A stretch of DNA of 64,000 nt from Agaribacterium sp. ZY112 (GTDB lineage: Bacteria > Pseudomonadota > Gammaproteobacteria > Pseudomonadales > Cellvibrionaceae), in contig NZ_CP166840.1 in assembly GCF_041346925.1 (NCBI RefSeq), positions 558,001-622,000 of the forward strand, written 5' to 3'. The position numbers and the translations under genes were made by a program. Below the pieces are notes generated by a model. The model was not told the DNA's origin and did not search any database. It was given only the letters and a program-made list of their open reading frames with translations. This document shows, in pieces, positions 34,600 to 45,281 of this stretch (position 1 is its first letter; every line of letters begins with the position of its first letter).

Positions 34600-36753
34600 C
34601 TAAGGAATTTCAATTAAACGCACATTATCGATATTGTATTGTCTATCCAATTCCGCGAAGTTAAGATTCAACACCATAGTTTCAGCAGACCAATCAACAT
34701 CGGCGGTACGCCCATATTCTTCTGTAATTAATACATCTGTATTTACTTCTGAGACACCCGCTGTAATATCACTATGAGCTTCTACGACATCTGCGCCGTT
34801 ACTTAAGTTTACAGTGAATACAGAAGAGCCTGAACCGGTGACATCTGATGAGCCAACAACCACAATATAACGACTACCTTGCTTCACAGCACCCGCGCTA
34901 ATAGGTAAAGACACGCTAGTCACACCGGAAGAAGCCGTGGTTACCTGCAACTTGTTATCACCAGCAACATCGACAATATCAATCGTGCCATTAGTTACTA
35001 CAATATCGGCAATATCACCATCAAAGGTACCCACATCATCGACAAGCACATCGCTTGCAACCTGATCAATAAAGCTATATTCAACAAGAGCAAGATCATC
35101 GTAATAGGTTTCTGAACTAGCGCCTGAAAGATACTGACCAATACCAGGGCTCATCGATTTACCAACCTCATCAGGGAAGTTCCCCCATGAAAAAGTATTC
35201 ACTATGCGTGTATCGGCCACCCATTTGCCAAGCTCTTGATCAGGGTTACGTATGCCTGTAGTCCACAAACCATCATTCACATTAGTGATTAAAGGGAAAT
35301 AAGTTCCTGGGTGAGAAGCACCATCATGCAATACTTGCATGTTATACCAATGAGAAAGCACATATTTTTTATCTGCTTGAACGATAGCAAGACCATTAGT
35401 TATCTGTTGGCGACATTGATCACCTACCATACGTAAACCTGCATTACCGGTACGCGCCGCATCGGTAGTTACTTCAGCAACAGCACAATTCCAGTTATGC
35501 ACAGCACCAATAAAACCACTCACAGCGGGTGCGCCACCTAGATCAGCAGGGTTTTCAAAACCAGGTTCGGCATAAACAGTAGGAATTTCATCCTCCTCTA
35601 CCGCCTCAGTTACAACATATTTATCTAGCTCATTGGTTTTTTCACCCGTCACATTAATAGTGAGTGTTACAAAGCCATCGGACACATTGTCTTTATCATC
35701 CTTAACCTTATAAGTTACCTCAACCGAATAAGTGCCTTCAGGCTCTACATTTTGAAAATAAGCATGGGGGTTTACATTTAAATTATTTTCTTCGGCACTC
35801 ATATTGTAAGGAAGCGCATCACTACCTTTAAGCTGAGCATCAAAAATAACAATAGCATCACCTTCTCGGTCGTAAATACCATCGGCTAAATCAAAAGCAG
35901 TAATGGCTGCCGTTTCTGACACCGATACTTCTGGGAAATAATCCTCAATAACTGGAGTCTCTGGAATATCTTCCACACCAAAAACATCAACCTTTAACTG
36001 TCGAGTAACCGTATTATGACCATCATAAATATCATAGCTGTAATTAAAAGTGGTAATAACACCAAGTGGTAAATCATTTTTAATAGCAGAAATATCGGCA
36101 ACAAAACTATAGTCACTAGTAATGCTTGCAGGCATATCAATTAAGTTACTTTCATCCACAACCAAATTAACAGCACTTAGTACATCGTGTGCATCGCCAT
36201 CAGTCACATCATCCAATAAAGGAATAACCGCTTGGGCGTCCCCCTTGGTATAACCTGCACTTAGATCCCCTTCAAAATCAGGAATGAAGTCTTCACCAAT
36301 AATATTCACTGTTAAACTACGAGCAATCGAATCCTTGCCATCACTCACTGTATAGCTATAAGCAACCGTATGGGTTTCGCCTGAATGTAGGTCTTGAGAG
36401 TAATCAAGAGGCCTTACACCAATTCGTACATCACTTACGTCGAAACCTTTACTATCATCCCCCCGAGTACGCTCTAGATTTTGCGTATAAAGAATATCTC
36501 CCTCAGCATCAACAACACCATTTTGCAGATAAAAAAGCGTGTAGCCTGCTTTTTCATGAAGATTAAGGATCGCATCTGCAGGTACTTGAGTATAAGCACC
36601 ATTAGGCGGATCTAACTGCTCTTGCCCCATAAACGGAGCCGTATTTGGAATATCTTCTGGACCTTTTTTATCATCACTGCCACCGCATGCACTTAAGCTA
36701 GAGGCAATAACAACCCCTAATAAATATCCGGATGATTTTTTAAATGTTTTCAT
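34600..36753 (-). CDS. surface lipoprotein paired with the TonB-dependent receptor
   Basis: 717 residues from the ATG at 36753, chosen as the start of a lipoprotein signal (lipobox LSAC); an ATG four codons upstream is possible. The first two thirds hold three cadherin-like or Big-type beta-sandwiches (YSYTVSDGKDSIARSLTVNI; FNYSYDIYDGHNTVTRQLKV; VEVTYKVKDDKDNVSDGFVT). The rest contains a galactose-binding-like module with several Trp (HNWNCAVAEV; LSHWYNMQVLHDG). It follows the TonB receptor gene by about 65 bp. It is probably an outer-membrane saccharide-capture protein filling the role of SusD without its fold; that is inference. Confidence 0.8.
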   Translation of the reverse strand: MKTFKKSSGYLLGVVIASSLSACGGSDDKKGPEDIPNTAPFMGQEQLDPPNGAYTQVPADAILNLHEKAGYTLFYLQNGVVDAEGDILYTQNLERTRGDDSKGFDVSDVRIGVRPLDYSQDLHSGETHTVAYSYTVSDGKDSIARSLTVNIIGEDFIPDFEGDLSAGYTKGDAQAVIPLLDDVTDGDAHDVLSAVNLVVDESNLIDMPASITSDYSFVADISAIKNDLPLGVITTFNYSYDIYDGHNTVTRQLKVDVFGVEDIPETPVIEDYFPEVSVSETAAITAFDLADGIYDREGDAIVIFDAQLKGSDALPYNMSAEENNLNVNPHAYFQNVEPEGTYSVEVTYKVKDDKDNVSDGFVTLTINVTGEKTNELDKYVVTEAVEEDEIPTVYAEPGFENPADLGGAPAVSGFIGAVHNWNCAVAEVTTDAARTGNAGLRMVGDQCRQQITNGLAIVQADKKYVLSHWYNMQVLHDGASHPGTYFPLITNVNDGLWTTGIRNPDQELGKWVADTRIVNTFSWGNFPDEVGKSMSPGIGQYLSGASSETYYDDLALVEYSFIDQVASDVLVDDVGTFDGDIADIVVTNGTIDIVDVAGDNKLQVTTASSGVTSVSLPISAGAVKQGSRYIVVVGSSDVTGSGSSVFTVNLSNGADVVEAHSDITAGVSEVNTDVLITEEYGRTADVDWSAETMVLNLNFAELDRQYNIDNVRLIEIP

Positions 36754-36819
36754 TTTAAACACCATATTCTTTTAAAGCCCGAGGCAACTCATCACATCGG
36801 GCACAATTATTATTAGAAA

Positions 36820-39800
36820 TTAGAAGTTCACACGAACGCCAAGACGATAAGTAGTACCGACCTTATAGTTGTAAACGGTACGATCTTTGGTCACGTTATC
36901 ATTCTCAAGCGGATTACCTTCGTCATAGCCGCTATAGACAACCTGATCATTTTCACCAAGGCCTTTAACAATTGGCAGTGTTGAGCTGGTGAAATATTGA
37001 CGATAAGCAGCATCTGTTAAGTTAATTGCCTGGAAAGTCACATCGATATAATCATTAACGTTATAGGTCGCACTTAAATCTAAGGTATCGCGCCCTTCAT
37101 TCCAGAGCATGCCTTGCTCCCAACTACGACCGCGAACATGAGCCCCTTTATTCCAGTCTCTATCAACCAAAGAATCGGTTGAACCACGATAGCTCAAGCG
37201 TACTTGATGCCCATCCTGCTCCCAAAAACCCGTTAGGTTGTAGGTGTGCTCCGGGGTATCAGGTACCGGGACGCTGTATTCATTGCCCCAAGCATCAACG
37301 AGTTCTTCACCTTCATTAGCTTCATATTTACTTTGTTGATAGGTGTAGTTAGCACTCATACCTAAACCACTTAAGAAATAACCAGGGAGGAAATCGTAAG
37401 CCTGACTATAACCAAGCTCTAAACCGCTAATACTCGCGTCCTGAGCATTTTGAACTTGAATAACGGTTGGCTTAGCGCACAGATCTCTTAAGTCGTTACT
37501 AAAGCGAGTTGAATCACCGACTTGATTGAAAAAGTCTGTGGTTGCCGTTAATGGCATACAACCTTCCAAGCCATAGTTACCTGATGCACTATCATTTTCA
37601 TCAACATTAATTAACAATGTATTTGGATCTAGGCCATTCTCTTCTACGGCGTCAAAACGAACGTCGGTGATATAACTGAGACTGGTTTGAGCATCGGTAA
37701 AATTACTCATGTCCTTGTGGAAAACAGCCGCGCTCACCATACTGCTATCATTGAAATACCACTCATAACTTAAATCGAGGTTATTAGAGGTAAGCGGCTC
37801 AAGCTTGGTGTTATACATATCTACAGAACCTACCTGAGGACTGCTGCCCCCCCAATAAGCACCGTTACGTACTGTAAAGCCCGCACGCGTATCCTCAAAC
37901 TCTGGACGTGTCATGGTTTTTGAAATCGCTGCACGAATAACCATGTCGTCATTAAGGGCAAAGTTCACATTTAAACTCGGCAGAATATTTGTGTAGCTAT
38001 GGCTATCTTCTACAGCCTCAGAAAGCGAAGTACGATCTAGCTGATTAGCAACGGTAAAGTCACTCACTACTGTGCCTTCACCGTTCCAGGTGATATTAGT
38101 AGGGCTATTGGCATCTGTATAATCCCAGCCATTATTGCGGCTAGTATCAACGTAAGCATAACGCCACATACTTAACCAATTAATAGGTGGCGCCTGCGTA
38201 TCGTTATCTGGGTTATCATCCATTAACAAATCAGCATATTGCGCGTATTCAGCATCGTAACAATTACCGTCGCCCTGAATGCGGGTCCACTGATCTGGGT
38301 TGATGTCCCACGTTTCAGTTGCAGGATCAAAAGTCGTACCTTGGCTAGTATCCCAACCAATACCATCTACACGCTGCCATTTACGCTCGAAATCTTGGAA
38401 GACAGGCGCGCCCTCTTCAGTTGTTGCCACGGCTTGTGGAGCACGACAAGCATCTAAGCCCATCTCATCGCCAAAGCGAAGCTGGCGCATGTAGACAAGA
38501 TCAAATTCACTTTCGTTAGCGTTGCCATCATAATCATGGAAGGTGGCGCCAGCATAACCTTCGGCCTCAATCTCAGACCTCACATAACGCACACCAATAT
38601 CACCTGTGAGGCGATCATCCATAAATGCAAAATTTTGCTTTAAATATAAAGCCCCAGTATCAAGCTGCTGGCTACGGGTATTTAAATCATTAGAAACACG
38701 AAATACATCTGGAGTACCCACCACCATGTTAAAAGCTTCTTCAACATCAATAGGTGTCCAGCCGTAGGTTGTGTTAGAACGACCATAACCCAGGGTTTCC
38801 ATAAAGTTATCGTAAGCAAGACCAGGGCCCGCGATAATGTTTCCGCGAATACCATCAAGCGAACCACCAGGTTGAGCAATGATATTGCCCTCTTCATCAC
38901 GAATAGGGTCTTTTACACTGGACGAGCCAAAGCTATAACTTTGGTCATCAACACTTTTTTCTCGACTTGTTGCTTTTAAACCAAATTCAGTCGTAGTTAA
39001 AAAGCCCATATCTAAATCAAGGTCAAAATCGACCTGAGCCTGAATCCACTCATCCTCAACGGTTCTATCGGTTTCAGATATCGAGCCCAAATGAAAAGCG
39101 GCGCTATCAGCAGGATTAAAGCCCGTATGTACTGTGTTATCCCACCAATCACGAAGTATGTCGCCATCCTCTTCATAATCACCAGAGTCTTGCTCGCCAT
39201 AATCAATCAAGCTTGTGCCCGCAATCACCGTATATTTATCACCATTGCTGGTATAACCGGTTGGCTGGATATTGGTGCCCGCTTCAGCCAACAGCACATC
39301 AGTGACCTGAGTGAAGTTCTGCATATTAGTCCAAGCATTTGGTAGGCTCTCGGATTTACTTGATGAATAACCCGCCCGGGCAGACATCCTCAAGTTATCC
39401 ATAAGCTCTTGATCTAATTCGAGTGACAAAGCAAAGTTTTTATTTTTAGTACCGCCCTCCGAGCGACGAAGATCACCAATACCACCACGCGAAATTTTTT
39501 GCGTCATAGTCATTGAATCCGTATCGACTCTATACCAATCGGCTTGAGGGTCTGAATAAGGAGCTGGCTGGGCACGCCCATCATAATCAAACTGAGAAAA
39601 CTGTACGCCCTCTACAAAGTTTGCATCAGGCCCGGGATTACGACTTAGCATAGAGTCAGAGCTTCGCTCTTGGGTCTGCTCGCTATAAGTCACATTAAAC
39701 ATTAATTCTGTTTTATCGCTTGGAGCCCACTGAACACCTGCATTGACGCCTGTTCGATCACTTGTGTTTTGGTGCAATTCATAAGCGACACTTGAGGGCT

Positions 39801-40560
39801 CAATAGCGCGAAAATCACTGATCTGGTTACCATGTTGATCCGTTGCAACCTGTATGGACTCACGTGATTCGACCCAATCTTCGATGCGTAACTGATCTTT
39901 ACGATAGGTATTGGTTTCATCGTAAACCGTAGCAGTAACACCTAGACTGTCATTAAGGAATTTCTTTGAAAGAGAAACTTGTAATTTATGATCAAGCTCT
40001 TCAGCAAAGTCGTTATATCGGCCTTGAATAGTACCGGTCATAACGTCGTTAGCCTGATCAAGAGGACGTGTAGTTACAAGGTTGACACTTGCACCAAGCG
40101 AGCCTTCATCGTGGTCCGCACTTGGGGTTTTAACAACCTCCAACTTCGATAAGATATCAGAAGAGAAAGAGCTTAAATCTACGCCCTGGTTAAAGTCGGT
40201 TGAGGTCAGTGCAACACCATTAAGAGAGATCTGGTTCTGGGTGGAAGTAGCACCACGAACCGTAATTTGTGAGCCTTCACCATCGCGACTAACAACCGTT
40301 ACACCGGTTACACGACCAAGAGAGTCGGCAATGTTTTGGTCCGTGGTCTTACCCATATCTTCGGCATTAATTGTATCGACAATATTCTTAGCTTCACGCT
40401 TATCATCGATAGAGCGCATCATAGCGCCTTTAATACCGGTTACGATCAGTTCTTCTTCCAGTCCTGTAGTATCATCTTGGGCTAGAACGGAACCACTATT
40501 GACCGCTAAAACTGCCGCTGATATAGCAGACACTTTAAAGCGACGAGAGATGTTAGACAT
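36820..40560 (-). CDS. TonB-dependent outer-membrane receptor
   Basis: 1246 residues from the ATG at 40560, with GGAG seven bases upstream. Signal peptide to about residue 27, then a plug domain opened by EELIVTGIKGAMMRSIDDKR, DSLGRVTGVTVV and SQITVRGA, in the Caulobacter-type TonB-receptor style, then a long beta-barrel ending YKVGTTYRLGVRVNF with a terminal Phe for assembly. This class imports large saccharides. In this setting it would take up agaro-oligosaccharides released by the GH86, GH16 and GH50 enzymes. Co-transcribed with the lipoprotein downstream. Confidence 0.92.
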   Translation of the reverse strand: MSNISRRFKVSAISAAVLAVNSGSVLAQDDTTGLEEELIVTGIKGAMMRSIDDKREAKNIVDTINAEDMGKTTDQNIADSLGRVTGVTVVSRDGEGSQITVRGATSTQNQISLNGVALTSTDFNQGVDLSSFSSDILSKLEVVKTPSADHDEGSLGASVNLVTTRPLDQANDVMTGTIQGRYNDFAEELDHKLQVSLSKKFLNDSLGVTATVYDETNTYRKDQLRIEDWVESRESIQVATDQHGNQISDFRAIEPSSVAYELHQNTSDRTGVNAGVQWAPSDKTELMFNVTYSEQTQERSSDSMLSRNPGPDANFVEGVQFSQFDYDGRAQPAPYSDPQADWYRVDTDSMTMTQKISRGGIGDLRRSEGGTKNKNFALSLELDQELMDNLRMSARAGYSSSKSESLPNAWTNMQNFTQVTDVLLAEAGTNIQPTGYTSNGDKYTVIAGTSLIDYGEQDSGDYEEDGDILRDWWDNTVHTGFNPADSAAFHLGSISETDRTVEDEWIQAQVDFDLDLDMGFLTTTEFGLKATSREKSVDDQSYSFGSSSVKDPIRDEEGNIIAQPGGSLDGIRGNIIAGPGLAYDNFMETLGYGRSNTTYGWTPIDVEEAFNMVVGTPDVFRVSNDLNTRSQQLDTGALYLKQNFAFMDDRLTGDIGVRYVRSEIEAEGYAGATFHDYDGNANESEFDLVYMRQLRFGDEMGLDACRAPQAVATTEEGAPVFQDFERKWQRVDGIGWDTSQGTTFDPATETWDINPDQWTRIQGDGNCYDAEYAQYADLLMDDNPDNDTQAPPINWLSMWRYAYVDTSRNNGWDYTDANSPTNITWNGEGTVVSDFTVANQLDRTSLSEAVEDSHSYTNILPSLNVNFALNDDMVIRAAISKTMTRPEFEDTRAGFTVRNGAYWGGSSPQVGSVDMYNTKLEPLTSNNLDLSYEWYFNDSSMVSAAVFHKDMSNFTDAQTSLSYITDVRFDAVEENGLDPNTLLINVDENDSASGNYGLEGCMPLTATTDFFNQVGDSTRFSNDLRDLCAKPTVIQVQNAQDASISGLELGYSQAYDFLPGYFLSGLGMSANYTYQQSKYEANEGEELVDAWGNEYSVPVPDTPEHTYNLTGFWEQDGHQVRLSYRGSTDSLVDRDWNKGAHVRGRSWEQGMLWNEGRDTLDLSATYNVNDYIDVTFQAINLTDAAYRQYFTSSTLPIVKGLGENDQVVYSGYDEGNPLENDNVTKDRTVYNYKVGTTYRLGVRVNF

Positions 40561-40756
40561 CGTTGAGCTCTCCATCTGGATTTTATTGTTTTATTAACAG
40601 CCCTTCTCGTATTTTTATGAATATCACGGATAGGGCTTGCTGGACTACAGCAGAGTAAAACAGGAGGACTTAGACGACTTGTAGAATTTCAGCGTTTTGA
40701 GAATCAATAGCAGTATTTAAAATTGTCAAGACATACATATATATGTTAATGGGGGC

Positions 40757-40782
40757 GTGTCAAAAGCACCGATAATTGACAC
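40757..40782 (-). promoter_or_regulatory. shared inverted motif upstream of TonB receptor
   Basis: TGTC-N15-TGACAC (also readable as GTGTCAA/TTGACAC), about 200 bp upstream of the receptor ATG. It could alternatively be part of the end of the lactonase gene. Confidence 0.45.
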
Positions 40783-40806
40783 ACCTTTCAACACAAACTT
40801 AACAAG

Positions 40807-42024
40807 CTACTTATACTTATCAAATGCAAGGATATTTGAAGGTTTAATTAAACCCGACTGGCTAAACAAGTAATTCAACTTACCAGTACCTTGATCTCGA
40901 TAAAAAACAGATATTGAGTCAGAGAAGGTATTGGCAACCAACAAATAGTTTTGATCGCTAGAGAAGTTAAAATCTCGAGGATGCTCACCAAAAGTAGAAA
41001 TCGACTGAACAAATTTTAATCGCCCATCATTGGCGATATTAAAAACCTTAAGGCTATCCTCACCTCGAACTGCAGCATAAAGAAAGCGTCCGTCACTAGA
41101 GATTCGTATGGCTGACGATAAATCCCTTTTTTTATCAGCAGAACTAGAAACCTGATCAACTAATAAACGGTAGCTATCTGCCAATGAATAAACCGCATTT
41201 TCATCAGGGACAACAAGAGTAATACTATTGCTCAACTCATTTAATACATAGACGTAATCTAATACCGGATGAAAAGCTAAATGCCTTGGCCCCGATCCCT
41301 TAGGCAAGCTAAGTCGTTGACGAGGTTTTAATTTATCCGTTTTTCTTGTTAACGCCTTGTCACTCAACTTAGCAGCATCAAAAACCAACAGCTCATCTGT
41401 CGCTAAATCTGCTACCAGTAGGCTAGAAGAATCTTGACTCCAGTTTGCATAATGAATATGTGAGGGCCTTGAAACCCCACCTAAGTTTTTCGAATTATTA
41501 AAGTACGCCGATTCATTTATTTCCGAACCTGAAGACGACATCGAAAACAACTCAAGATCACCTGAACGGTAATTACTAACAGCTAATTGTTTTTGATCAG
41601 AGCTTAGCGCTATATGACAGGCACTGATGCCCTTAATGTCTTTTTTATCAACAAGATCGAAGCCAGCCTTATTATTAGACCAACTAAAGTGGGCCAAGCT
41701 ACTTCTTTTATGCTCATCAACACTAACAAGATAAAGATGATTTTGATTCGCACTTAAAGACATATAACCGGGCGATCTTACATTCGCAACAAGCCCATCA
41801 TCGCGCAACTCATTGCTTTCCAAATCAAGAGTTAAGCGCCTAACCCCCTTGTCATCAAAATTCCCCAAAAGGAAAGCATATGTCTTGTTTCCACTATCCA
41901 AGCTTTCACTCACCGAATCAGACGTTGCACAGGAAGAAACCAGAAGAGGAAATAAAACACCTATTAAAACACCCCTAAATAGAGACTGCTTTACCTCAAC
42001 GAACTCTTTTAACAGTTTCAACAT
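40807..42024 (-). CDS. lactonase-like beta-propeller lipoprotein
   Basis: 405 residues from the ATG at 42024; AGAGGG nine bases upstream lies inside the longer frame, so this start is preferred. A lipobox (SSCA) follows a hydrophobic stretch, predicting a lipoprotein. Seven repeats with motifs such as HIALSSDQKQLAVSNYRSGDLELF, PRHLAFHPVLDYVYVLNELSNSI and RISSDGRFLYAAVRGEDSLKVF match lactonase/6-phosphogluconolactonase propellers (PF10282). It may open an aldonolactone formed from anhydro-galactose or galactose; activity unproven. It has its own upstream motif and terminator context. Confidence 0.82.
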   Translation of the reverse strand: MLKLLKEFVEVKQSLFRGVLIGVLFPLLVSSCATSDSVSESLDSGNKTYAFLLGNFDDKGVRRLTLDLESNELRDDGLVANVRSPGYMSLSANQNHLYLVSVDEHKRSSLAHFSWSNNKAGFDLVDKKDIKGISACHIALSSDQKQLAVSNYRSGDLELFSMSSSGSEINESAYFNNSKNLGGVSRPSHIHYANWSQDSSSLLVADLATDELLVFDAAKLSDKALTRKTDKLKPRQRLSLPKGSGPRHLAFHPVLDYVYVLNELSNSITLVVPDENAVYSLADSYRLLVDQVSSSADKKRDLSSAIRISSDGRFLYAAVRGEDSLKVFNIANDGRLKFVQSISTFGEHPRDFNFSSDQNYLLVANTFSDSISVFYRDQGTGKLNYLFSQSGLIKPSNILAFDKYK

Positions 42025-42101
42025 ACAAACATACCCTCTACTCAATGAATTACTAATAATGCCCAACACTCGATCATCTAACGAATAAACAACTCACTTA
42101 A

Positions 42102-42126
42102 TGTCTTAAACACTGATTTTGACACA
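42102..42126 (-). promoter_or_regulatory. shared inverted motif upstream of lactonase gene
   Basis: TGTC-N14-TGACAC, about 80 bp upstream of the ATG, immediately beside the sulfatase terminator. Confidence 0.45.
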
Positions 42127-42128
42127 TT

Positions 42129-42165
42129 AAAAAGCCAGCCCCTTTAATAAGAGGGCTGGCTTTTT
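42129..42165 (-). terminator. terminator after sulfatase operon (bidirectional)
   Basis: AAAAAGCCAGCCC and GGGCTGGCTTTTT arms around an AT-rich loop. The A and T tracts let it act on both strands; it separates the sulfatases from the lactonase gene. Confidence 0.9.
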
Positions 42166-42186
42166 GAAAGCGATGTTCTTAGCTAC

Positions 42187-43644
42187 TTATTTGATAATCA
42201 TAGGTGGTTTAGCTTCAGAAGCTTCAACACTTTCTTTATATAGTTCATCAAAGAATGCTTTTCGACGCTCTAGATAGGCCATATTCTGAAGCTGGATATT
42301 TCTAATATTATCTTTATTCCACTCATTCCATAATGCAGCCAACTTAGCTTGCTTTTTAGGGTACTGACCAATCAAGTTCGTGCTTTCATAAGGGTCTTTT
42401 TCTAAGTCATAATAAGCGTGGCCTACATCAGGAAGAGGCTGTCTTATATACTTAGCATCTATTGTGCGTACAGCCCACAAGTTTTCAGCTTCTTCTAGAC
42501 GCCAAAACAACGCTTCATGCGGGGATCCTTTTTTACCTTCGCTAACATAAGGCGTTAAATCCACACCATCTAATTTCGCGTCCTTAACATCGGCACCTGC
42601 CAAAGCCAAGGATGTTGCAGCAATATCTAAAGCAGATACCAAGCCATCAAAACGCTGCCCTTTTTTAATCTTATTTGGCCAGTGCGCAATAAAAGGAACA
42701 TGTACACCACCCTCGGTCAACGCTACTTTGCCATAACGATAAGGACTGTTGTCAGCCCAGGTATAATCTGGCCACCACGAATAAGGATAAAGCCCGCCGT
42801 TATCACTTAAGAAAAAGATAAGCGTATTATCAAACTCTCCATTTTTCTTTAAGGAGTCAATCAACATTTGAATGCCGTCATCCATCGCATCAACCATGGC
42901 CGCGTATACTCGACGCTTTTCATCCTTAATATGCTTGTATTGATCTATGTAATTCTGAGGAGCTTGCAATGGTGCATGCGGTGCGTTGTAACTCACATAC
43001 ATAAAAAAGGGGTGGTCTTTTTTACTTTGCCTATCGATATATTTAGCCGCATCACGACTCAATGCGGTAGTCAGATATTCATCAAACTCAGCGACTTGGC
43101 TGTTGCGCATAATAGGCAATAAATAACCAGTACCACCTACTGTTGTCTCGTGAGGGAAATATTGGTGGCCACCATCGAGAAAACCATAAAAATAATCAAA
43201 ACCTCTCTGGTTGGGCTGAAAATGCGGAGCACCTCCAAGGTGCCACTTACCAAAAACCGATGTGTGATAACCCGTTTCTTGCAAGCGTTTAGCAAAGGTC
43301 ATTTCTGTTAAAGGCAAGCCCATATGTGGATCGTAAGGTGTATAAGAAATATTATTCTCCATACCAAAACGCTGCTGATAACGGCCCGTTAATAACCCAG
43401 CTCTAGAAGGTCCACAGTATGGATGGGTAACAAAACCGTTTTCAAAAATCACACCATCTTCAGCAAGCTGATCAATGCTCGGTGTTTGTATCTCCGTTTT
43501 ACCAGTAAAACCTACATCGTTGTAACCCAAATCATCCGCCAAAATGACAACAATATTGGGGCGCTCATCTTTAGCTAGAACAAACCCAGAAATACACAAA
43601 AGCACGCTGGCCGTAAATAGCCTTAATTTAGTTAGACGCTTCAT
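42187..43644 (-). CDS. secreted S1-family sulfatase A
   Basis: 485 residues with a signal peptide to about residue 24. The formylglycine motif is CGPSRAGLL with Cys77 (C-x-P/S-x-R); upstream VVILADDLGYND gives the metal-binding Asp pair, and VFGKWHLGG carries the Lys/His of the active site. It removes sulfate esters, probably from sulfated agar such as porphyran. A formylglycine-generating enzyme is needed and is not in the window. Follows sulfatase B by 11 bp. Confidence 0.9.
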   Translation of the reverse strand: MKRLTKLRLFTASVLLCISGFVLAKDERPNIVVILADDLGYNDVGFTGKTEIQTPSIDQLAEDGVIFENGFVTHPYCGPSRAGLLTGRYQQRFGMENNISYTPYDPHMGLPLTEMTFAKRLQETGYHTSVFGKWHLGGAPHFQPNQRGFDYFYGFLDGGHQYFPHETTVGGTGYLLPIMRNSQVAEFDEYLTTALSRDAAKYIDRQSKKDHPFFMYVSYNAPHAPLQAPQNYIDQYKHIKDEKRRVYAAMVDAMDDGIQMLIDSLKKNGEFDNTLIFFLSDNGGLYPYSWWPDYTWADNSPYRYGKVALTEGGVHVPFIAHWPNKIKKGQRFDGLVSALDIAATSLALAGADVKDAKLDGVDLTPYVSEGKKGSPHEALFWRLEEAENLWAVRTIDAKYIRQPLPDVGHAYYDLEKDPYESTNLIGQYPKKQAKLAALWNEWNKDNIRNIQLQNMAYLERRKAFFDELYKESVEASEAKPPMIIK

Positions 43645-43655
43645 ATTATTAATGC

Positions 43656-45095
43656 CTATTTTTTATCCCAGTAATTATCCATTCTTTTAATCGCAGCCCC
43701 TTCGTATTGACGCTTTAGCTGCCATGCAGGACGCTCCAGTTCCAGCTCCCATTCAAATAACTTTTGATAAAGCATGGCGGTCATATCTGGCTTAGCTGCT
43801 GCTAAATCATTTAACTCAGCAGGGTCCTCTGCGATGTTGTAAAGCTCAGCTTGCCTATCTGGAAAGCGCAGCAATTTCCAATCACCGTGACGCACAGCTG
43901 CCCGAACTTCCTTTTTCCAGTATAAGTAGTCATGAGGATCACCTTTATCTTTTTTAGTGATATAAGGTTTGAGATCAACCCCATCAGTATTAGCCAGTTT
44001 GTTTTGTTTTACACCTGCAGCTGCCGTAAAGGTTGGCAACAAATCAAGGAGGGAAATAGACGCATCAAACTGCGTGCTAGCCTTGGTGACTCCAGGCCAC
44101 CTCATCAAAAAAGGCACACGAATACCACCTTCAAGGTGATTCGCCTTAGTGCCACTTAAAGGCTGGTTGTTTGAAGCGTTCTGATCACTGGGGCCACCAT
44201 TGTCATTGGTAAATACAACCAAGGTATTTTTATCAAGATCTTCATCTTCTAAGGTTTGTAAAATACGGCCAATGTTTCTATCCATATTAAGCATCATAGC
44301 TGCATAAATTTTTCGTATACCTTCAAGCTTAGGAAACTTCGCCAGATCTTCCGGCATAGCCTGCATCGGAGCATGAGGGGCTGTTAACGATACAAATGCA
44401 AACCAAGGTTGTTTTTTATTACGCCTGATAAAAGCAATACTGGCATCAGCAAGTGCATCGGTGAAATACTGCGGGCTTTCAGCATAAGTACCTATGCCTC
44501 GTTCTAAAAAATCTTCCGGCCGATGATTGAGATTGCTGTCACTAAATGGAAAGTAACTGCGTGCGCCACCACGCATACCATAGAACTCATCAAAGCCACG
44601 ATTCATAGGGTGAAAACGATCGGCATTACCTTGATGCCACTTGCCAAAAAGTGCGGTGCGATAACCTTGTTCCTGAAGGTAATTAGCAATCGTTTTTTGA
44701 TCAAGAGGAAGCCCCATATCATCACCAGTTGTACCTGAAACGCTCATATAGCCAGGCACATTGTTCTCTTCATATCCAAAACGCTGCTGATAACGTCCAG
44801 TCAATAAACCCGCACGCGAAGGCCCACACACCGCTGCACTCACGTAAGCCTGCTTGAAGACAGTACCTTCTTTGGCCAGCGCATCTAAATGAGGAGTGCG
44901 AATCTCTGTGCTACCGTGAAAACCAAAATCGGCGTAACCGGCGTCATCGCTAAGAATAAATAAAATATTGGGGGTTTTATGCAGCTTCTTGCTGCCCTGC
45001 TCAGGCTCAAGCCCTCCCAAAGCCAAACTAGAAAGACTGCTAAAACTAAAAAGAAGTAAAACAAACAGTGCCTGGGCAGGTCGATGAATCTGCAT
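43656..45095 (-). CDS. secreted S1-family sulfatase B
   Basis: 479 residues from the ATG at 45095, chosen because a clean signal peptide starts there; an ATG 23 codons upstream with AGG six bases before it is an alternative. Motifs match sulfatase A: ILFILSDDAGYADFG, CGPSRAGLL with Cys90, and ALFGKWHQGNADRFHPMNRG. The two copies are roughly 40% alike by eye and probably act on different sulfation positions. First gene of a two-gene operon. Confidence 0.88.
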   Translation of the reverse strand: MQIHRPAQALFVLLLFSFSSLSSLALGGLEPEQGSKKLHKTPNILFILSDDAGYADFGFHGSTEIRTPHLDALAKEGTVFKQAYVSAAVCGPSRAGLLTGRYQQRFGYEENNVPGYMSVSGTTGDDMGLPLDQKTIANYLQEQGYRTALFGKWHQGNADRFHPMNRGFDEFYGMRGGARSYFPFSDSNLNHRPEDFLERGIGTYAESPQYFTDALADASIAFIRRNKKQPWFAFVSLTAPHAPMQAMPEDLAKFPKLEGIRKIYAAMMLNMDRNIGRILQTLEDEDLDKNTLVVFTNDNGGPSDQNASNNQPLSGTKANHLEGGIRVPFLMRWPGVTKASTQFDASISLLDLLPTFTAAAGVKQNKLANTDGVDLKPYITKKDKGDPHDYLYWKKEVRAAVRHGDWKLLRFPDRQAELYNIAEDPAELNDLAAAKPDMTAMLYQKLFEWELELERPAWQLKRQYEGAAIKRMDNYWDKK

Positions 45096-45281
45096 TGCCG
45101 AACAAACCTTATCGCTTAATAACAGCAACAACTGTAGAGCCAAAACCTCAGCTTCGGCCTCCATTATCCTGATCTTAAAGCGATAAAATTATGAAGCTAA
45201 GGCACTTTTACGAGCCTGCAAGCGTAAGTGAGCGCAAACTTATAAAAATACAAGCGCATAGAACTAAGACGTGGGTTTTCG

